Of a DNA stretch of 64,000 nt, positions 45,991 to 54,893 are shown in pieces. How positions within the stretch are numbered: position 1 is the first letter of the stretch; every line of letters begins with the position of its first letter. Origin of the DNA: an uncultured Polaribacter sp. (GTDB lineage: Bacteria > Bacteroidota > Bacteroidia > Flavobacteriales > Flavobacteriaceae); the NCBI GenBank assembly GCA_943846595.1, contig OX044355.1, forward strand, positions 1,701,501 to 1,765,500, read 5' to 3'. The position numbers and the translations under genes were made by a program. The notes under the pieces were generated by a model, which did not search any database, was not told the origin of the DNA, and saw only the letters and a list, made by a program, of their open reading frames with translations.

Positions 45991-46281
45991 GTGGGGAAAT
46001 TAAAAATAAACGTTGTAATAGCAGGCAGAACTTATCCTTTAAACGTGAGTAGCACACAAGAGGAAGAGGGGATGCGTAAAGCAGCTATAGCCATCAATGC
46101 TTTAATTAAGAATTACGAGCAAAATTATGCCGTAAGCGACAAACAAGATGTTTTAGCCATGTGTGCATTACAGTTCGCTTCAAAATTAGAAATTTCACAA
46201 TTAGAAGAATCAGCAACAGATACCGAAGTATTAAATAAAATAAAAGCGCTTACCCAGCTGGTAAATACGCATTTAGAATAG
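45991..46281 (+). CDS. zapA: Cell division protein ZapA
   Basis: FtsZ-ring-associated protein, 96 aa. The N-terminal domain KLKINVVIAGRTYPLNV and the following EEEGMRKAAIAINALI are characteristic. The C-terminal helix contains VLAMCALQFASKLE. The start is GTG at 45991: there is no ATG between the upstream stop and the conserved block. A 6S-type RNA and rny follow. Confidence 0.92.
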   Translation: MGKLKINVVIAGRTYPLNVSSTQEEEGMRKAAIAINALIKNYEQNYAVSDKQDVLAMCALQFASKLEISQLEESATDTEVLNKIKALTQLVNTHLE

Positions 46282-46304
46282 TTTTCTTAAAGATATTAAT
46301 AATA

Positions 46305-46472
46305 TACTGCCTACGTTAGTAATTTGTTTGATAAACTCAACACGAATCTATTATGAAGGATAAGTCTTAGTAGCTAAAGCATGCCATCTCAGTATTGACC
46401 CTTGATCTACTAGTTAGTCCTATAAATACCATAATGGAGTTTATATAAACCCAACTGATGTAGGCTTTTTTA
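46305..46472 (+). ncRNA. ssrS: 6S RNA, Flavobacteria type (6S-Flavo)
   Basis: GCCTACGTTAGT (46309-46320) pairs with ACTGATGTAGGC (46454-46465) as a 12-bp closing stem with two G-U pairs. TAAACTC (46332-46338) pairs with GAGTTTA (46437-46443) as a second stem. A large, weakly paired middle region lies between, and a T6 tract follows. This long rod with a central opening imitates an open promoter complex. The position between zapA and rny matches where I recall 6S-Flavo being found in Flavobacteriia. Expected role: binds and sequesters primary-sigma RNA polymerase, mostly in stationary phase. Confidence 0.78.
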
Positions 46473-46489
46473 TACATTAAATTTAAATT

Positions 46490-48058
46490 ATGGAAGAAAT
46501 GATACTTCCCATTAGCATGGGAATTTTAATAGGAATTGTTGTAGGTTTTTTAATCTTGAAAATTGCTGAAAAAGCAAAAGGAAAAAAAGCTTTACATAGA
46601 ACAACTAAAGAAGCTGCTTCAATTTTAAAACAAGCTAAAATTGACGCTGAGTCTATAAAAAAGGATAAAATCCTCCAAGCAAAAGAGAAGTTTATTGAAT
46701 TAAAATCGGAACATGAAAAAGTAATTTTTTCTCGAGAAAAGAAAATATCAGATGTTGAAAAAAGGATTCGAGATCGCGAATCTCAAGTAGCCTCTGAAGT
46801 AGATAAGAATAAAAAATTGAATCGCTCTTTGGAACAAAAAGAAAAAGATTTTGATTTTAAACTTGATTTCTTAGACAAAAAAGAAAGTGAGTTAGAGAAA
46901 AACCACAAACGTCAAGTAGATATGCTTGAGCAAATCTCTGGTTTGTCTGCAGACGAAGCCAAAAAAGAATTAATTACTTCTTTGAAAGATGAAGCAAAGG
47001 CTGATGCAATGGCATTTGTTCAAACCACCATTGAAGAGTCTAAATTAACTGCAGAACAAGAAGCGCGCAAAGTAGTTCTTGGAACCATACAAAGAGTAGG
47101 CGTAGAGCAAGCTGTAGAAAATTGTGTTTCTGTTTTTAACTTAGAATCCGATGATGTAAAAGGAAGAATTATTGGTAGAGAAGGAAGAAACATTAGAGCT
47201 ATAGAAGCTGCAACAGGAGTAGAAATTATTGTTGACGATACTCCAGATGCTATTATTCTATCTTGTTTTGATCCAATTCGAAGAGAAATTGCACGTTTGT
47301 CATTGCATAAATTAGTCACCGATGGAAGAATACACCCTGCAAGAATAGAAGAAGTAGTTGGGAAGACAGAAAGACAAATTACACAAGAAATTATTGAAGT
47401 TGGTAAACGTACTGTGATCGATTTAGGCATTCATGGATTACATCCTGAATTGATAAAAGCAGTCGGTAGAATGAAATACCGTTCTTCTTATGGACAAAAC
47501 TTATTACAACACTCAAGAGAAGTTGCAAATCTCTGTGGAATTATGGCCTCAGAAATGGGCTTAAATGCTAAGGTAGCTAAGCGTGCTGGATTGTTGCATG
47601 ATATTGGTAAAGTACCCAATGAAGAAAGTGAATTGCCACACGCATTGTTAGGAATGCAATGGGCAGAGAAATACGGTGAAAAACCAGATGTTTGTAACGC
47701 CATTGGAGCCCATCACGATGAAATTGAGATGAAAAGTTTGATCTCTCCAATCGTTCAGGTTTGTGATGCGATCTCAGGAGCGAGACCAGGTGCCAGAAGG
47801 CAGGTGTTGGATTCTTATATCCAACGATTAAAAGACTTAGAAGAGATTGCTTTTGGATTTACAGGAGTACAAAAGGCCTATGCTATTCAAGCTGGTCGTG
47901 AATTGCGTGTGATGGTAGAAAGTACGAAAGTAAATGATGCCAAAGCAGCAGAATTATCATTCAGTATTTCTCAGAAAATACAGAACGACATGACCTATCC
48001 CGGGCAAGTGAAAGTAACGGTAATTCGAGAAACAAGAGCCGTGAATGTTGCTAAGTAA
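46490..48058 (+). CDS. rny: Ribonuclease Y
   Basis: Membrane-anchored endoribonuclease that starts mRNA decay, 522 aa. The N-terminal transmembrane helix is at residues 3-24, followed by a long charged coiled coil (about 30-200). The KH domain contains [15 protein letters not shown]. The HD domain contains [12 protein letters not shown] and the metal-binding [11 protein letters not shown]. The C-terminus [18 protein letters not shown] is typical. It ends at a strong terminator shared with xerD. Confidence 0.97.
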   Translation: MEEMILPISMGILIGIVVGFLILKIAEKAKGKKALHRTTKEAASILKQAKIDAESIKKDKILQAKEKFIELKSEHEKVIFSREKKISDVEKRIRDRESQVASEVDKNKKLNRSLEQKEKDFDFKLDFLDKKESELEKNHKRQVDMLEQISGLSADEAKKELITSLKDEAKADAMAFVQTTIEESKLTAEQEARKVVLGTIQRVGVEQAVENCVSVFNLESDDVKGRIIGREGRNIRAIEAATGVEIIVDDTPDAIILSCFDPIRREIARLSLHKLVTDGRIHPARIEEVVGKTERQITQEIIEVGKRTVIDLGIHGLHPELIKAVGRMKYRSSYGQNLLQHSREVANLCGIMASEMGLNAKVAKRAGLLHDIGKVPNEESELPHALLGMQWAEKYGEKPDVCNAIGAHHDEIEMKSLISPIVQVCDAISGARPGARRQVLDSYIQRLKDLEEIAFGFTGVQKAYAIQAGRELRVMVESTKVNDAKAAELSFSISQKIQNDMTYPGQVKVTVIRETRAVNVAK

Positions 48059-48075
48059 TAGGACATTATATGAAA

Positions 48076-48110
48076 ATAAAAAAAAATCCTGCGAATGCAG
48101 GATTTTTTTT
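48076..48110. terminator. Bidirectional terminator between rny and xerD
   Basis: ATCCTGC (48086-48092) and GCAGGAT (48097-48103) around a GAAT loop, with A- and T-runs on both sides. Confidence 0.92.
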
Positions 48111-49005
48111 ATTTTCGAGGATGAAACTTTTCGACTACATCCTGTAAGTCGCTTTTGTCTAAATGCAAATAGACTTCCGTGGTGGTGATACTTTCATGAC
48201 CTAACATTTGTTGAATCACACGTAAATCGGCGCCACCTTTTAAGAGGTGTGTTGCAAAAGAATGCCGAAAGGTGTGCGGACTAATTCTCTTTTCAATTTG
48301 CGCTTTTAATGCCAGTTGTTTTAAAACAATAAAGACCATTTGTCGACTCAAACCATTGCCTCTTCGATTTAGGAACAAGGTGTCTTCAAAGGCTTTATTC
48401 GGGTTGATGGTATTTCTAAAATGAAATACATACGCATTGATTAATTTTTGAGTGGTACTATGTATGGGGATAAAACGCTGCTTATTTCCTTTACCAATGA
48501 CTCTTATGAATCCCTCTTCAAAAAAAAGATCTGATATTTTTAATGAGATCAACTCACTCACACGCAATCCACAACTATACATTGTTTCAAGCATTGTTCT
48601 ATTCCGTTCGCCTTGTGGATGTCTCAAATCAATGGCCGCAATAATCGTATTAATTTCTTCTATAGATAGGGTGTCAGGAAGTTTTACCCCTAGCTTTGGG
48701 GTCTCTATTAAATCTGTCGGATTCGTAGTTCTGTAATCTTCAAAAATTAAATAATCAAAAAAACTTCTGAGCCCAGAGATTATTCTTGCCTGGCTTCGAA
48801 CGGCTACTTTTTTCGCTGTTTCGTAGATAAATTGTTGAAGGATATTTTCATCTATAGCAATGGGAGAGATGTCAATTTCATTGACCTTCAAAAAAACAAT
48901 GAGCTTTTTTAAATCCCTTGCATAGTTTTCTATGGTGTTGCTAGAAAGCCCTCTTTCAATTTTTAAAAAAAGTTGAAAATCGTTAATTCCGTTTTGCCAG
49001 TTCAT
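48109..49005 (-). CDS. xerD: Site-specific tyrosine recombinase XerD
   Basis: Chromosome dimer resolution at dif, 298 aa. The N-terminal SAM-like domain starts NDFQLFLKIERGLSSNTIENYARDL (key residues only). The catalytic residues are Arg in SCGLRVSEL, Lys in GKGNKQRFIP, the HxxR of SPHTFRHSFATHLL, His in LGHESI and the Tyr nucleophile in TTEVYLH. The ATG at 49005 (MNWQNGINDF) is preferred over one six codons upstream. It is chromosomal and single; no neighbouring genes suggest an integron or phage. Confidence 0.93.
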   Translation of the reverse strand: MNWQNGINDFQLFLKIERGLSSNTIENYARDLKKLIVFLKVNEIDISPIAIDENILQQFIYETAKKVAVRSQARIISGLRSFFDYLIFEDYRTTNPTDLIETPKLGVKLPDTLSIEEINTIIAAIDLRHPQGERNRTMLETMYSCGLRVSELISLKISDLFFEEGFIRVIGKGNKQRFIPIHSTTQKLINAYVFHFRNTINPNKAFEDTLFLNRRGNGLSRQMVFIVLKQLALKAQIEKRISPHTFRHSFATHLLKGGADLRVIQQMLGHESITTTEVYLHLDKSDLQDVVEKFHPRK

Positions 49006-49143
49006 ACAGATAAAAATAAGCATAATTAAACAAATACAGTTGCTAATAATTACAATTAAAAATTCGTTTTTTTAAAATAAAATTAATACTACTAATTTTT
49101 CTGATGAGTAATAAAATGGACTAAATCTGCTTCGTTATCAGAT

Positions 49144-49196
49144 TCACTTATTCCTTAATTCGCCCACTTATTCCTTAATTCGCCCACTTATTTATT
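49144..49196 (+). repeat. Triple direct repeat, 20-bp period
   Basis: CACTTATT occurs at 49145, 49165 and 49185, exactly 20 bp apart. The two internal units are identical over 20 bp (CACTTATTCCTTAATTCGCC). The last copy reads CCCACTTATTTATT, the same as in the three-copy repeat near 8656. A -7-like TTTATTTG (49224-49231) lies 29 bp downstream of the last repeat and the outer-membrane gene starts at 49275. Confidence 0.8.
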
Positions 49197-49274
49197 GACG
49201 TTAGTTTTTTTTTAAATAATTACTTTATTTGTCAAAAGTCATGAAGACTTTTATTTAACTTAATTTAAAAATAT

Positions 49275-49861
49275 ATGAAAAAAGTAGTAAGTATTGCTTT
49301 ATTAGCATTGTTAGGATTTGGAGGTTTATCTGCCCAAGAAAGAACCAAAGGAGAAGTTGAAATCACACCATTTATTGGTTATCAAGAGAATTTTTTAATG
49401 GAGATAATGTCAGTGAACTTGATTACAGAGGAGCAATAAAATTTGGTGCAAATGTAGATTATTTTTTCAATGATAGATGGAGTCTTCGCTCAGGACTAAT
49501 ATATGATTCCATGGGGGGCAAAGGTTTTGGGTACGAGGCTATCTTAGATTATCTAAATATTCCTTTAAATGCTAATTGGCACTTTGGAAGTAAAAGAAAA
49601 TGGAATTTAAATTTCGGAATTACACCAGGATTTTTGATTTCTGCAAAGGAAGATAAAGAGGATATAAAAGAATATCTTGCTTCTTTTCAACTAGGAATTT
49701 CTTTTGGTATTGGATATAAACTTACAATTTCTGAGAATTTCAGTTTACTATTTGATGTGCAAAATTTATTAGGCATAACAAATATTATTGAAAAAGACAC
49801 TTTTGATCGATTAAATGCAGGTTATAGTTTCAATATTGGAGGTGTTTTTGTATTGCAATAA
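49275..49861 (+). pseudogene. Outer-membrane beta-barrel protein, frameshifted
   Basis: The ATG at 49275 begins a clear signal peptide (MKKVVSIALLALLGFGGLSAQ), followed by TKGEVEITPFIGYQEN. The frame then shifts at a run of six T (49391-49396) and ends at a TAA at 49437-49439. Adding one T would join it to the frame FNGDNVSELDYRGAIKFGANVDYFFN and on to the end at 49861, giving a porin-like beta-barrel of about 195 aa with alternating strands (NLNFGITPGFLISA, LLFDVQNLLGI). It is either a natural pseudogene, a slip-strand phase-variable gene or a sequencing error. The triple 20-bp repeat upstream may control it. Confidence 0.72.
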
Positions 49862-49872
49862 TTAAATATATA

Positions 49873-49908
49873 AATAAAAAAAGGAAGTTATAATGCTTCC
49901 TTTTTTTA
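49873..49908 (+). terminator. Terminator after the outer-membrane protein gene
   Basis: GGAAG (49883-49887) and CTTCC (49896-49900), stem extended by A7 and T7 runs on either side. Confidence 0.8.
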
Positions 49909-49929
49909 TTTATATATTATTTTAGCAGT

Positions 49930-50343
49930 ATGAAACTATTAATTTTAAACGGCCCCAACCTTAATTTATTGGGAAAAAGAGAACCATGTATCTACGGTTC
50001 AGAAACTTTTGAAGCCTACTTGAAGGTTTTGCAAGCCAAATATTCCGACATCGATTTGCATTATTTTCAATCGAATATCGAAGGAGAACTGATTGATAAA
50101 TTGCATGAAGTGGGCTTTAGTTATACTGGCATTGTTTTAAATGCTGCGGCTTATACCCATACCTCTGTTGGAATTGGAGATGCTGTTAAAGGCATTGAAA
50201 CTCCAGTAATAGAAGTTCACATTTCCAATGTGCATGCAAGAGAGGCCTTTAGACATCAAAGTTTTATCGCTCCAAACGCAAAAGGAGTCATTGCTGGTTT
50301 CGGTCTAAAAAGCTACGATTTAGCGATCGAAAGTTTTTTATAA
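49930..50343 (+). CDS. aroQ: 3-dehydroquinate dehydratase, type II
   Basis: Shikimate pathway dehydratase of the dodecameric type II class, 137 aa. LNGPNLNLLGKREP at the N-terminus, the catalytic tyrosine in IYG, NAAAYTHTSVG with the substrate-binding asparagine, and EVHISNVHAREAFRHQS with the catalytic histidine are intact. Its last six bases overlap the 3' end of the converging acetyltransferase gene. Confidence 0.96.
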   Translation: MKLLILNGPNLNLLGKREPCIYGSETFEAYLKVLQAKYSDIDLHYFQSNIEGELIDKLHEVGFSYTGIVLNAAAYTHTSVGIGDAVKGIETPVIEVHISNVHAREAFRHQSFIAPNAKGVIAGFGLKSYDLAIESFL

Positions 50344-50805
50344 ATCCAAACGCATTTTAATATCTGCGCGTTCATAGTGAACGTCCTCTTCTAATGCTAT
50401 TTCTTTAAATCCTATCTTTTTGTATAAGAATATCGCTGCTATCAAAGATCTGTGAGAATAGAGGGTAATACTTTTCCATTGTTGTTTTCTTGCAAACGCA
50501 ATGCAATGCTCCATTAGTTGCAATCCGATCTTTTTTCCTTGGTAAGCAGGTCTTACTGCCATTTTACTCAATTCAAAAAAACCACCTTGTTTGATCAATG
50601 CAACGGTGCCCACAATTTCTGCGTTGCTTTTTGCGAAAAAAATAAAACCACCATTTTTAAGAATATAGGTTTCTGGATTGCTGAGTATCTTTTCATCGTA
50701 AGGTTCTATGTAGAAGTATTTTCTGAGCCATGCTAAATTTAAGGCATAAAAATGAGCTGCATATTGCGGTTCAAAAGGAATGATTTCAATGGTAAAAGAT
50801 AGCAC
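50338..50805 (-). CDS. GNAT-family N-acetyltransferase
   Basis: 155 aa, single GNAT domain. The acetyl-CoA-binding motif A is AVRPAYQGKKIGLQLMEH. EIVGTVALIKQGGFFELSKMAV is the preceding strand. The substrate is unknown. The gene starts five bases after the ftcD stop on the same strand, so they are likely co-transcribed; no link to histidine degradation is evident otherwise. Confidence 0.88.
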   Translation of the reverse strand: MLSFTIEIIPFEPQYAAHFYALNLAWLRKYFYIEPYDEKILSNPETYILKNGGFIFFAKSNAEIVGTVALIKQGGFFELSKMAVRPAYQGKKIGLQLMEHCIAFARKQQWKSITLYSHRSLIAAIFLYKKIGFKEIALEEDVHYERADIKMRLDL

Positions 50806-50810
50806 TTTAA

Positions 50811-52493
50811 TTATAATTTTTCATTGATAATTGCCATCATTTCAAGTTCTAGGTGGCAGGTTTTTTGATAGATGTTTGCTGCTTTTGTTAAAATTTCTTT
50901 GGCAAACTCACGGTCTTTAATATCTTTTGCATTGATCTTCACATTAAAATAAGCACCTGTAACGGCAGTTTTTGCACACAGTACTCCAACACCACCATCT
51001 GACAAGGAGTTTTGAATACCATGCTGCATCATAGCAAGCATTACTTCTATAGAATTATATGCTGTTTCCATTACTTTATATGGGATTTCTGTTGCATATT
51101 TGGTGGCATTCTCTATCGCTTTATTTCGAATTTCAATTTCTTCTATATTTGTTTTTGGTAAACGAAATCCGTCGATAATTTTATGAAATGCTTGGGTATC
51201 TTCATCTACTAAAAACAACAGGTCGTTTTTATATTTTTGACCCTTTACGGCCCAATCTGAAAAAGATTCCCATTGTGCATCCCATCCTGCTTTATGAGCA
51301 GAAAGATTGGCTACCATGGTGCCTAACGAAACTCCTAAAACACCAACATAGGCGGCAACACTTCCGCCACCAGGCGCCATTGATTCTGAAGCAGTTTCTT
51401 CTGCAAAATCGGCAACCGTAAAATCGATTAGTTTTTTAGTCGCAGCTGCATTCATTACATATTCTATGATTCTTTCTTCTGGTTTAAACGGTTTTAAATC
51501 ATCCAGTCCCAAAGATTTAATGGCAATTTTTATTTTTTCCTTTTCCGAAATACCCAAAGAACGTTGCTGTTTTTTTAGATAAAAATCAGCAGCATCTAAC
51601 ATGGCTTTTAAAGGAACTAGACCCACCAATTCAGATCCTGTAACGCGCAAACCACGTTTTATAGCTGACAAGGTGGTCTCATAAAAAGCTTCATGCATAG
51701 AAGTGATACTAATGTTTGTAAGATTGTAAGATATTTGTGCGATACCATACTCTTCAATAAACCACCCGATTCCTTTGACAGCTTTTAGTTTTCCTGGTAT
51801 TCTTTCTGGAACACCATTTTTGTCCAATACATTTTTACCATTCACCAGTTTTGTACGCCCGTTTTCTCTAATATCAAAAGCAATTGCATTGGCTCTTCTG
51901 GTAGATGTTGAATTTAAATTTACATTGTAGGCAATTAAAAAATCTCTTGCAGAAATAGCAGTTACGCCAGATTTTTGCACTTGAGTATTGAAGACCGTAG
52001 GTCCAAAATCCGGTTTCCAATCTGGTATTGAAAATTTCTCTTTCAATCCTTCATATTCTCCTGATCGAACGTTTGCCAAATTTTTACGATCCTCTGAAGT
52101 TGCTGCATTTTCATAAAAATAGCCGGATATGCCCAATTCTTCGCCAACGCGCTTTCCTAGCATGCGTGCATAGTTGGCTGTTTCTTCCATAGAAATGTTT
52201 GCAATGGGTACTAGTGGACAAACATCGGTTGCCCCGAACCTAGGATGTTCTCCGGTTTGTTTGCGCATATCTATCAACTCAGCCGCTTTTTGTATCAATA
52301 GAAAAGCAGCTTCAATAACCTCTTTTGGTGCTCCAACAAATGTAATGACGGTTCGGTTGGTTGCCTTACCAGGATCAACATCTAATAACTTTACACCTGT
52401 TACTGTAGTTACAATATTTGCGATGGCATGAATTTTTTTCAAATCACGACCTTCACTAATGTTTGGTACACATTCTATAAGTTGTTTTTTCAT
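50811..52493 (-). CDS. ftcD: Bifunctional glutamate formimidoyltransferase / formiminotetrahydrofolate cyclodeaminase
   Basis: Links histidine degradation to folate: transfers the formimino group from formiminoglutamate to THF and then releases ammonia. 560 aa fusion. The formimidoyltransferase half (about 1-300) has ECVPNISEGRD and HPRFGATDVCPLVP. The cyclodeaminase half (about 350-560) has the EETASESMAPGGGSVAAYVG nucleotide-binding segment. The two activities are fused as in animals. The other hut genes are outside the window. Confidence 0.94.
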   Translation of the reverse strand: MKKQLIECVPNISEGRDLKKIHAIANIVTTVTGVKLLDVDPGKATNRTVITFVGAPKEVIEAAFLLIQKAAELIDMRKQTGEHPRFGATDVCPLVPIANISMEETANYARMLGKRVGEELGISGYFYENAATSEDRKNLANVRSGEYEGLKEKFSIPDWKPDFGPTVFNTQVQKSGVTAISARDFLIAYNVNLNSTSTRRANAIAFDIRENGRTKLVNGKNVLDKNGVPERIPGKLKAVKGIGWFIEEYGIAQISYNLTNISITSMHEAFYETTLSAIKRGLRVTGSELVGLVPLKAMLDAADFYLKKQQRSLGISEKEKIKIAIKSLGLDDLKPFKPEERIIEYVMNAAATKKLIDFTVADFAEETASESMAPGGGSVAAYVGVLGVSLGTMVANLSAHKAGWDAQWESFSDWAVKGQKYKNDLLFLVDEDTQAFHKIIDGFRLPKTNIEEIEIRNKAIENATKYATEIPYKVMETAYNSIEVMLAMMQHGIQNSLSDGGVGVLCAKTAVTGAYFNVKINAKDIKDREFAKEILTKAANIYQKTCHLELEMMAIINEKL

Positions 52494-52554
52494 TTTAATT
52501 GTTTTTTATATACTATAAAATAATCAGATTTATCTCAGAAAAACGGTGTTTTCC

Positions 52555-53739
52555 TTATTGATTTAAAGTTGAAAAATAGCGTTGTAAATAGACATATCTT
52601 ATTATTAGAAATACCAGAAACGGGATGACTGCGTAGGGAAATGACTGAACTCCAAGAATCCAAAAGAGAAACATTAAAATTAATAAAGCCGTTAAAAATT
52701 TAAAATACTTAGCAGGCCATTGCTTTGATGTTTTTTTCAAAAGTAAAAAAGCCATTATAAGGTTGGGAGCAAAGGCCCATAAAAAATTAAAGTTATTCGG
52801 GGTGGTAGCATGATTTGTAAAAAACCAAAGAAAAAGGATAACAACTCCTAAAATACCCGAAATAAATAGGATAAAAAAATCAAACCATTTTGTTCTATTT
52901 CTTTTGCGGTAGTCTTTGTAGGTGATGAACAACCCTAATATTGATAGAAGTCCAAAAACTAATAAAGGGCTTATAAATTGAGAGGTATAGTGCTGTTTTC
53001 TGTGATTCAAAAGCAGCTCTTCTCTTTTAACCAATTTTATTTTTTTACCGTCCTGAATGCGAGTTGCTGCTTTAAATTTCTGAAATACATAGTTTGGCAA
53101 ATACATATATTGTGCTTCTGTTGCGATTGCATCTAATTGGTTCCCTAAGGCAAGATTGATTCCGAAACTTCCCCAAGTATTCCAGAAAATTTCTTGTCGC
53201 ATTAAAGCTCTCAAACTGTAATTCTCTCGAGATTGATGAAGCGCATCAAAGCTTACTAGATCCCCTAGGACGTTCATAGTGATGTCTCTTAATTTTGTAG
53301 CACAATTGTTATAATAGGGATCGTACAAATAGTTGCGATTTTCTGGAGTAGCATTGTTTTCTAAATAGAGAAAAAAGGCCTGTCTTTCTGACTGACTTAA
53401 ATTTAGCACTTGTTGCTGAACATTTCTTTTTTGGTAATTATAGCTGCTAATAAACCGATTAAAATACTGTCTTCCAAGTTGGTAATTTAGTTTTCCTTTA
53501 ACAAAATTGGTGTAAAAATTAGGCGCATTAAAATCGAACATTCCATAATTATAAACTACATCTAACTGTAAAACTGGATCTTTAATTCGGATTGCAGCAT
53601 GCCCAAATGCTTCAAAAAGTTCAGTCCCTGGATCTGCAGTAATAATGCTTACTTCGGAATACACAGAAAGGTTCACTTGTGCATTTGAAACATTAAAAAA
53701 GGAGAAAAAACAAAGAAGAAGGATGTATTTTTTTTTCAT
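52555..53739 (-). CDS. DUF4105 / Lnb-type membrane protein (probable lipoprotein N-acyltransferase)
   Basis: 394 aa. A signal peptide (1-20) is followed by a periplasmic DUF4105 domain (about 25-250) with FEAFGHAAIRI and DPYYNNCATKLRD. The conserved His and Cys in these blocks are the proposed catalytic residues. Three or four C-terminal membrane helices follow (from about 255). The domain has recently been assigned to the Lnb lipoprotein N-acyltransferase of Bacteroidota; I rely on memory for that. Its gene starts five bases after the porV-like gene ends. Confidence 0.8.
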   Translation of the reverse strand: MKKKYILLLCFFSFFNVSNAQVNLSVYSEVSIITADPGTELFEAFGHAAIRIKDPVLQLDVVYNYGMFDFNAPNFYTNFVKGKLNYQLGRQYFNRFISSYNYQKRNVQQQVLNLSQSERQAFFLYLENNATPENRNYLYDPYYNNCATKLRDITMNVLGDLVSFDALHQSRENYSLRALMRQEIFWNTWGSFGINLALGNQLDAIATEAQYMYLPNYVFQKFKAATRIQDGKKIKLVKREELLLNHRKQHYTSQFISPLLVFGLLSILGLFITYKDYRKRNRTKWFDFFILFISGILGVVILFLWFFTNHATTPNNFNFLWAFAPNLIMAFLLLKKTSKQWPAKYFKFLTALLILMFLFWILGVQSFPYAVIPFLVFLIIRYVYLQRYFSTLNQ

Positions 53740-53744
53740 AAAAA

Positions 53745-54818
53745 TTAAGGTCTAAAAAATCGATAATCAAATGTAATAGAGAATACGTTGGAAAACAAAG
53801 CATTTCCAATACTACCAATGTTTGTTAGGGCATAATCTACTTGAATTCCATTGTATTTGAAGCCGACGCCAAAATTTGGTTGTACATACATTGATTTGCT
53901 ATCGTCAAACTCGGTGATGTACTGAAAATTACCTACTCCGGCTCTTAGATAGACCAGATTATCAAAATCTAATTGCAGGCCAACGGCAGGGTCTATACTT
54001 ACGATGTCAGAGGATATAAGGTCATTTGTTTTTGCAAATCGCATATTTAGGTCTACTTCAGAAAGTAAATGAAGCAGTCGACCAATTTCAAAACGCTTGG
54101 CTACTCCGAATTGAATTTTTGGTTTTGTAACTTCTGTTGTTTCGGGTAATTCTTGATTTTGCCCAGGAATTGCATTTTTAATTTTATCAAATTCATCCTG
54201 ATCGATACTCCAACTATTAAAAGTGGTGGTAACATCTCTGATCATGAGTCCAACATACCAATCATTTCTTTCAAACTGGATCCCCATGTCAAATCCAAAA
54301 CCCCAAGAGGAGGCAAAGTCTCCAATAATTCTCCGGACTACTTTTGCATTGACCCCAAATTTCAAATCTTTAAAGATAAGGTTTCGAGCATATGCCACAT
54401 TAAATGCATAATCTGCTGCAGAGAATAAACTGATATTGTTAAAATCTATATTTCCTTGATTGTCAATTAGTTCTGTTGTATTTAAAATATCATCTACTCC
54501 AAAACGAATGATGGAAAAAGCGACGGCGCTTTCTTTGTCTATGGGCATTGCAAATGCTGCATAATTATAATTTGCAATTCCTGCAAAATAGGAAGCATGC
54601 ATAATGGAACCCTGATAATCGTCGATACCAACGAGTCCAGCTGGGTTCCAGTAAATCGAGTTCACGTTATTACTTGTTGCAACAACGGTTTTACTCATTC
54701 CCAAGGCGGCAGCATCTACACCAATATTTAAAAACTCGTTGGAATAATTTCGAAATGCTTGCGCACTAATAAATTGTGGAAAAACCAATAAAAGAAAAAA
54801 AAGGATTTTAGGTTTCAA
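53745..54818 (-). CDS. PorV/PorQ family outer-membrane protein (type IX secretion related)
   Basis: 357 aa. The signal peptide (1-19) ends ISAQ. The N-terminal NIGVDAAALGMSKTVVATSNNVNSIYWNPAGL (key: AAALGMS, YWNPAGL) is the signature of PorV/PorQ and related FadL-like barrels of the type IX secretion system. The C-terminus FDYRFFRP suits a beta-barrel. It is probably the PorV2/PorV-like paralogue rather than PorV itself. It is co-transcribed with the lnb-like gene. Confidence 0.82.
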   Translation of the reverse strand: MKPKILFFLLLVFPQFISAQAFRNYSNEFLNIGVDAAALGMSKTVVATSNNVNSIYWNPAGLVGIDDYQGSIMHASYFAGIANYNYAAFAMPIDKESAVAFSIIRFGVDDILNTTELIDNQGNIDFNNISLFSAADYAFNVAYARNLIFKDLKFGVNAKVVRRIIGDFASSWGFGFDMGIQFERNDWYVGLMIRDVTTTFNSWSIDQDEFDKIKNAIPGQNQELPETTEVTKPKIQFGVAKRFEIGRLLHLLSEVDLNMRFAKTNDLISSDIVSIDPAVGLQLDFDNLVYLRAGVGNFQYITEFDDSKSMYVQPNFGVGFKYNGIQVDYALTNIGSIGNALFSNVFSITFDYRFFRP

Positions 54819-54893
54819 TAGGTTTATTTTATGATTAACAAATATCTAAATATATAATTTAAATAACAGTTCTTTCGAACAGATATTGTATAA

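Noticed and set aside
48109..49005. Tyrosine recombinase as a sign of a mobile element or integron.
   Set aside because: Sequence and length fit housekeeping XerD, and there is no att site, cargo or excisionase nearby.
49144..49196. Short regularly spaced repeats that might be a CRISPR remnant.
   Set aside because: The repeats are contiguous 20-bp units with identical spacers, there are only three, and no cas gene is present.
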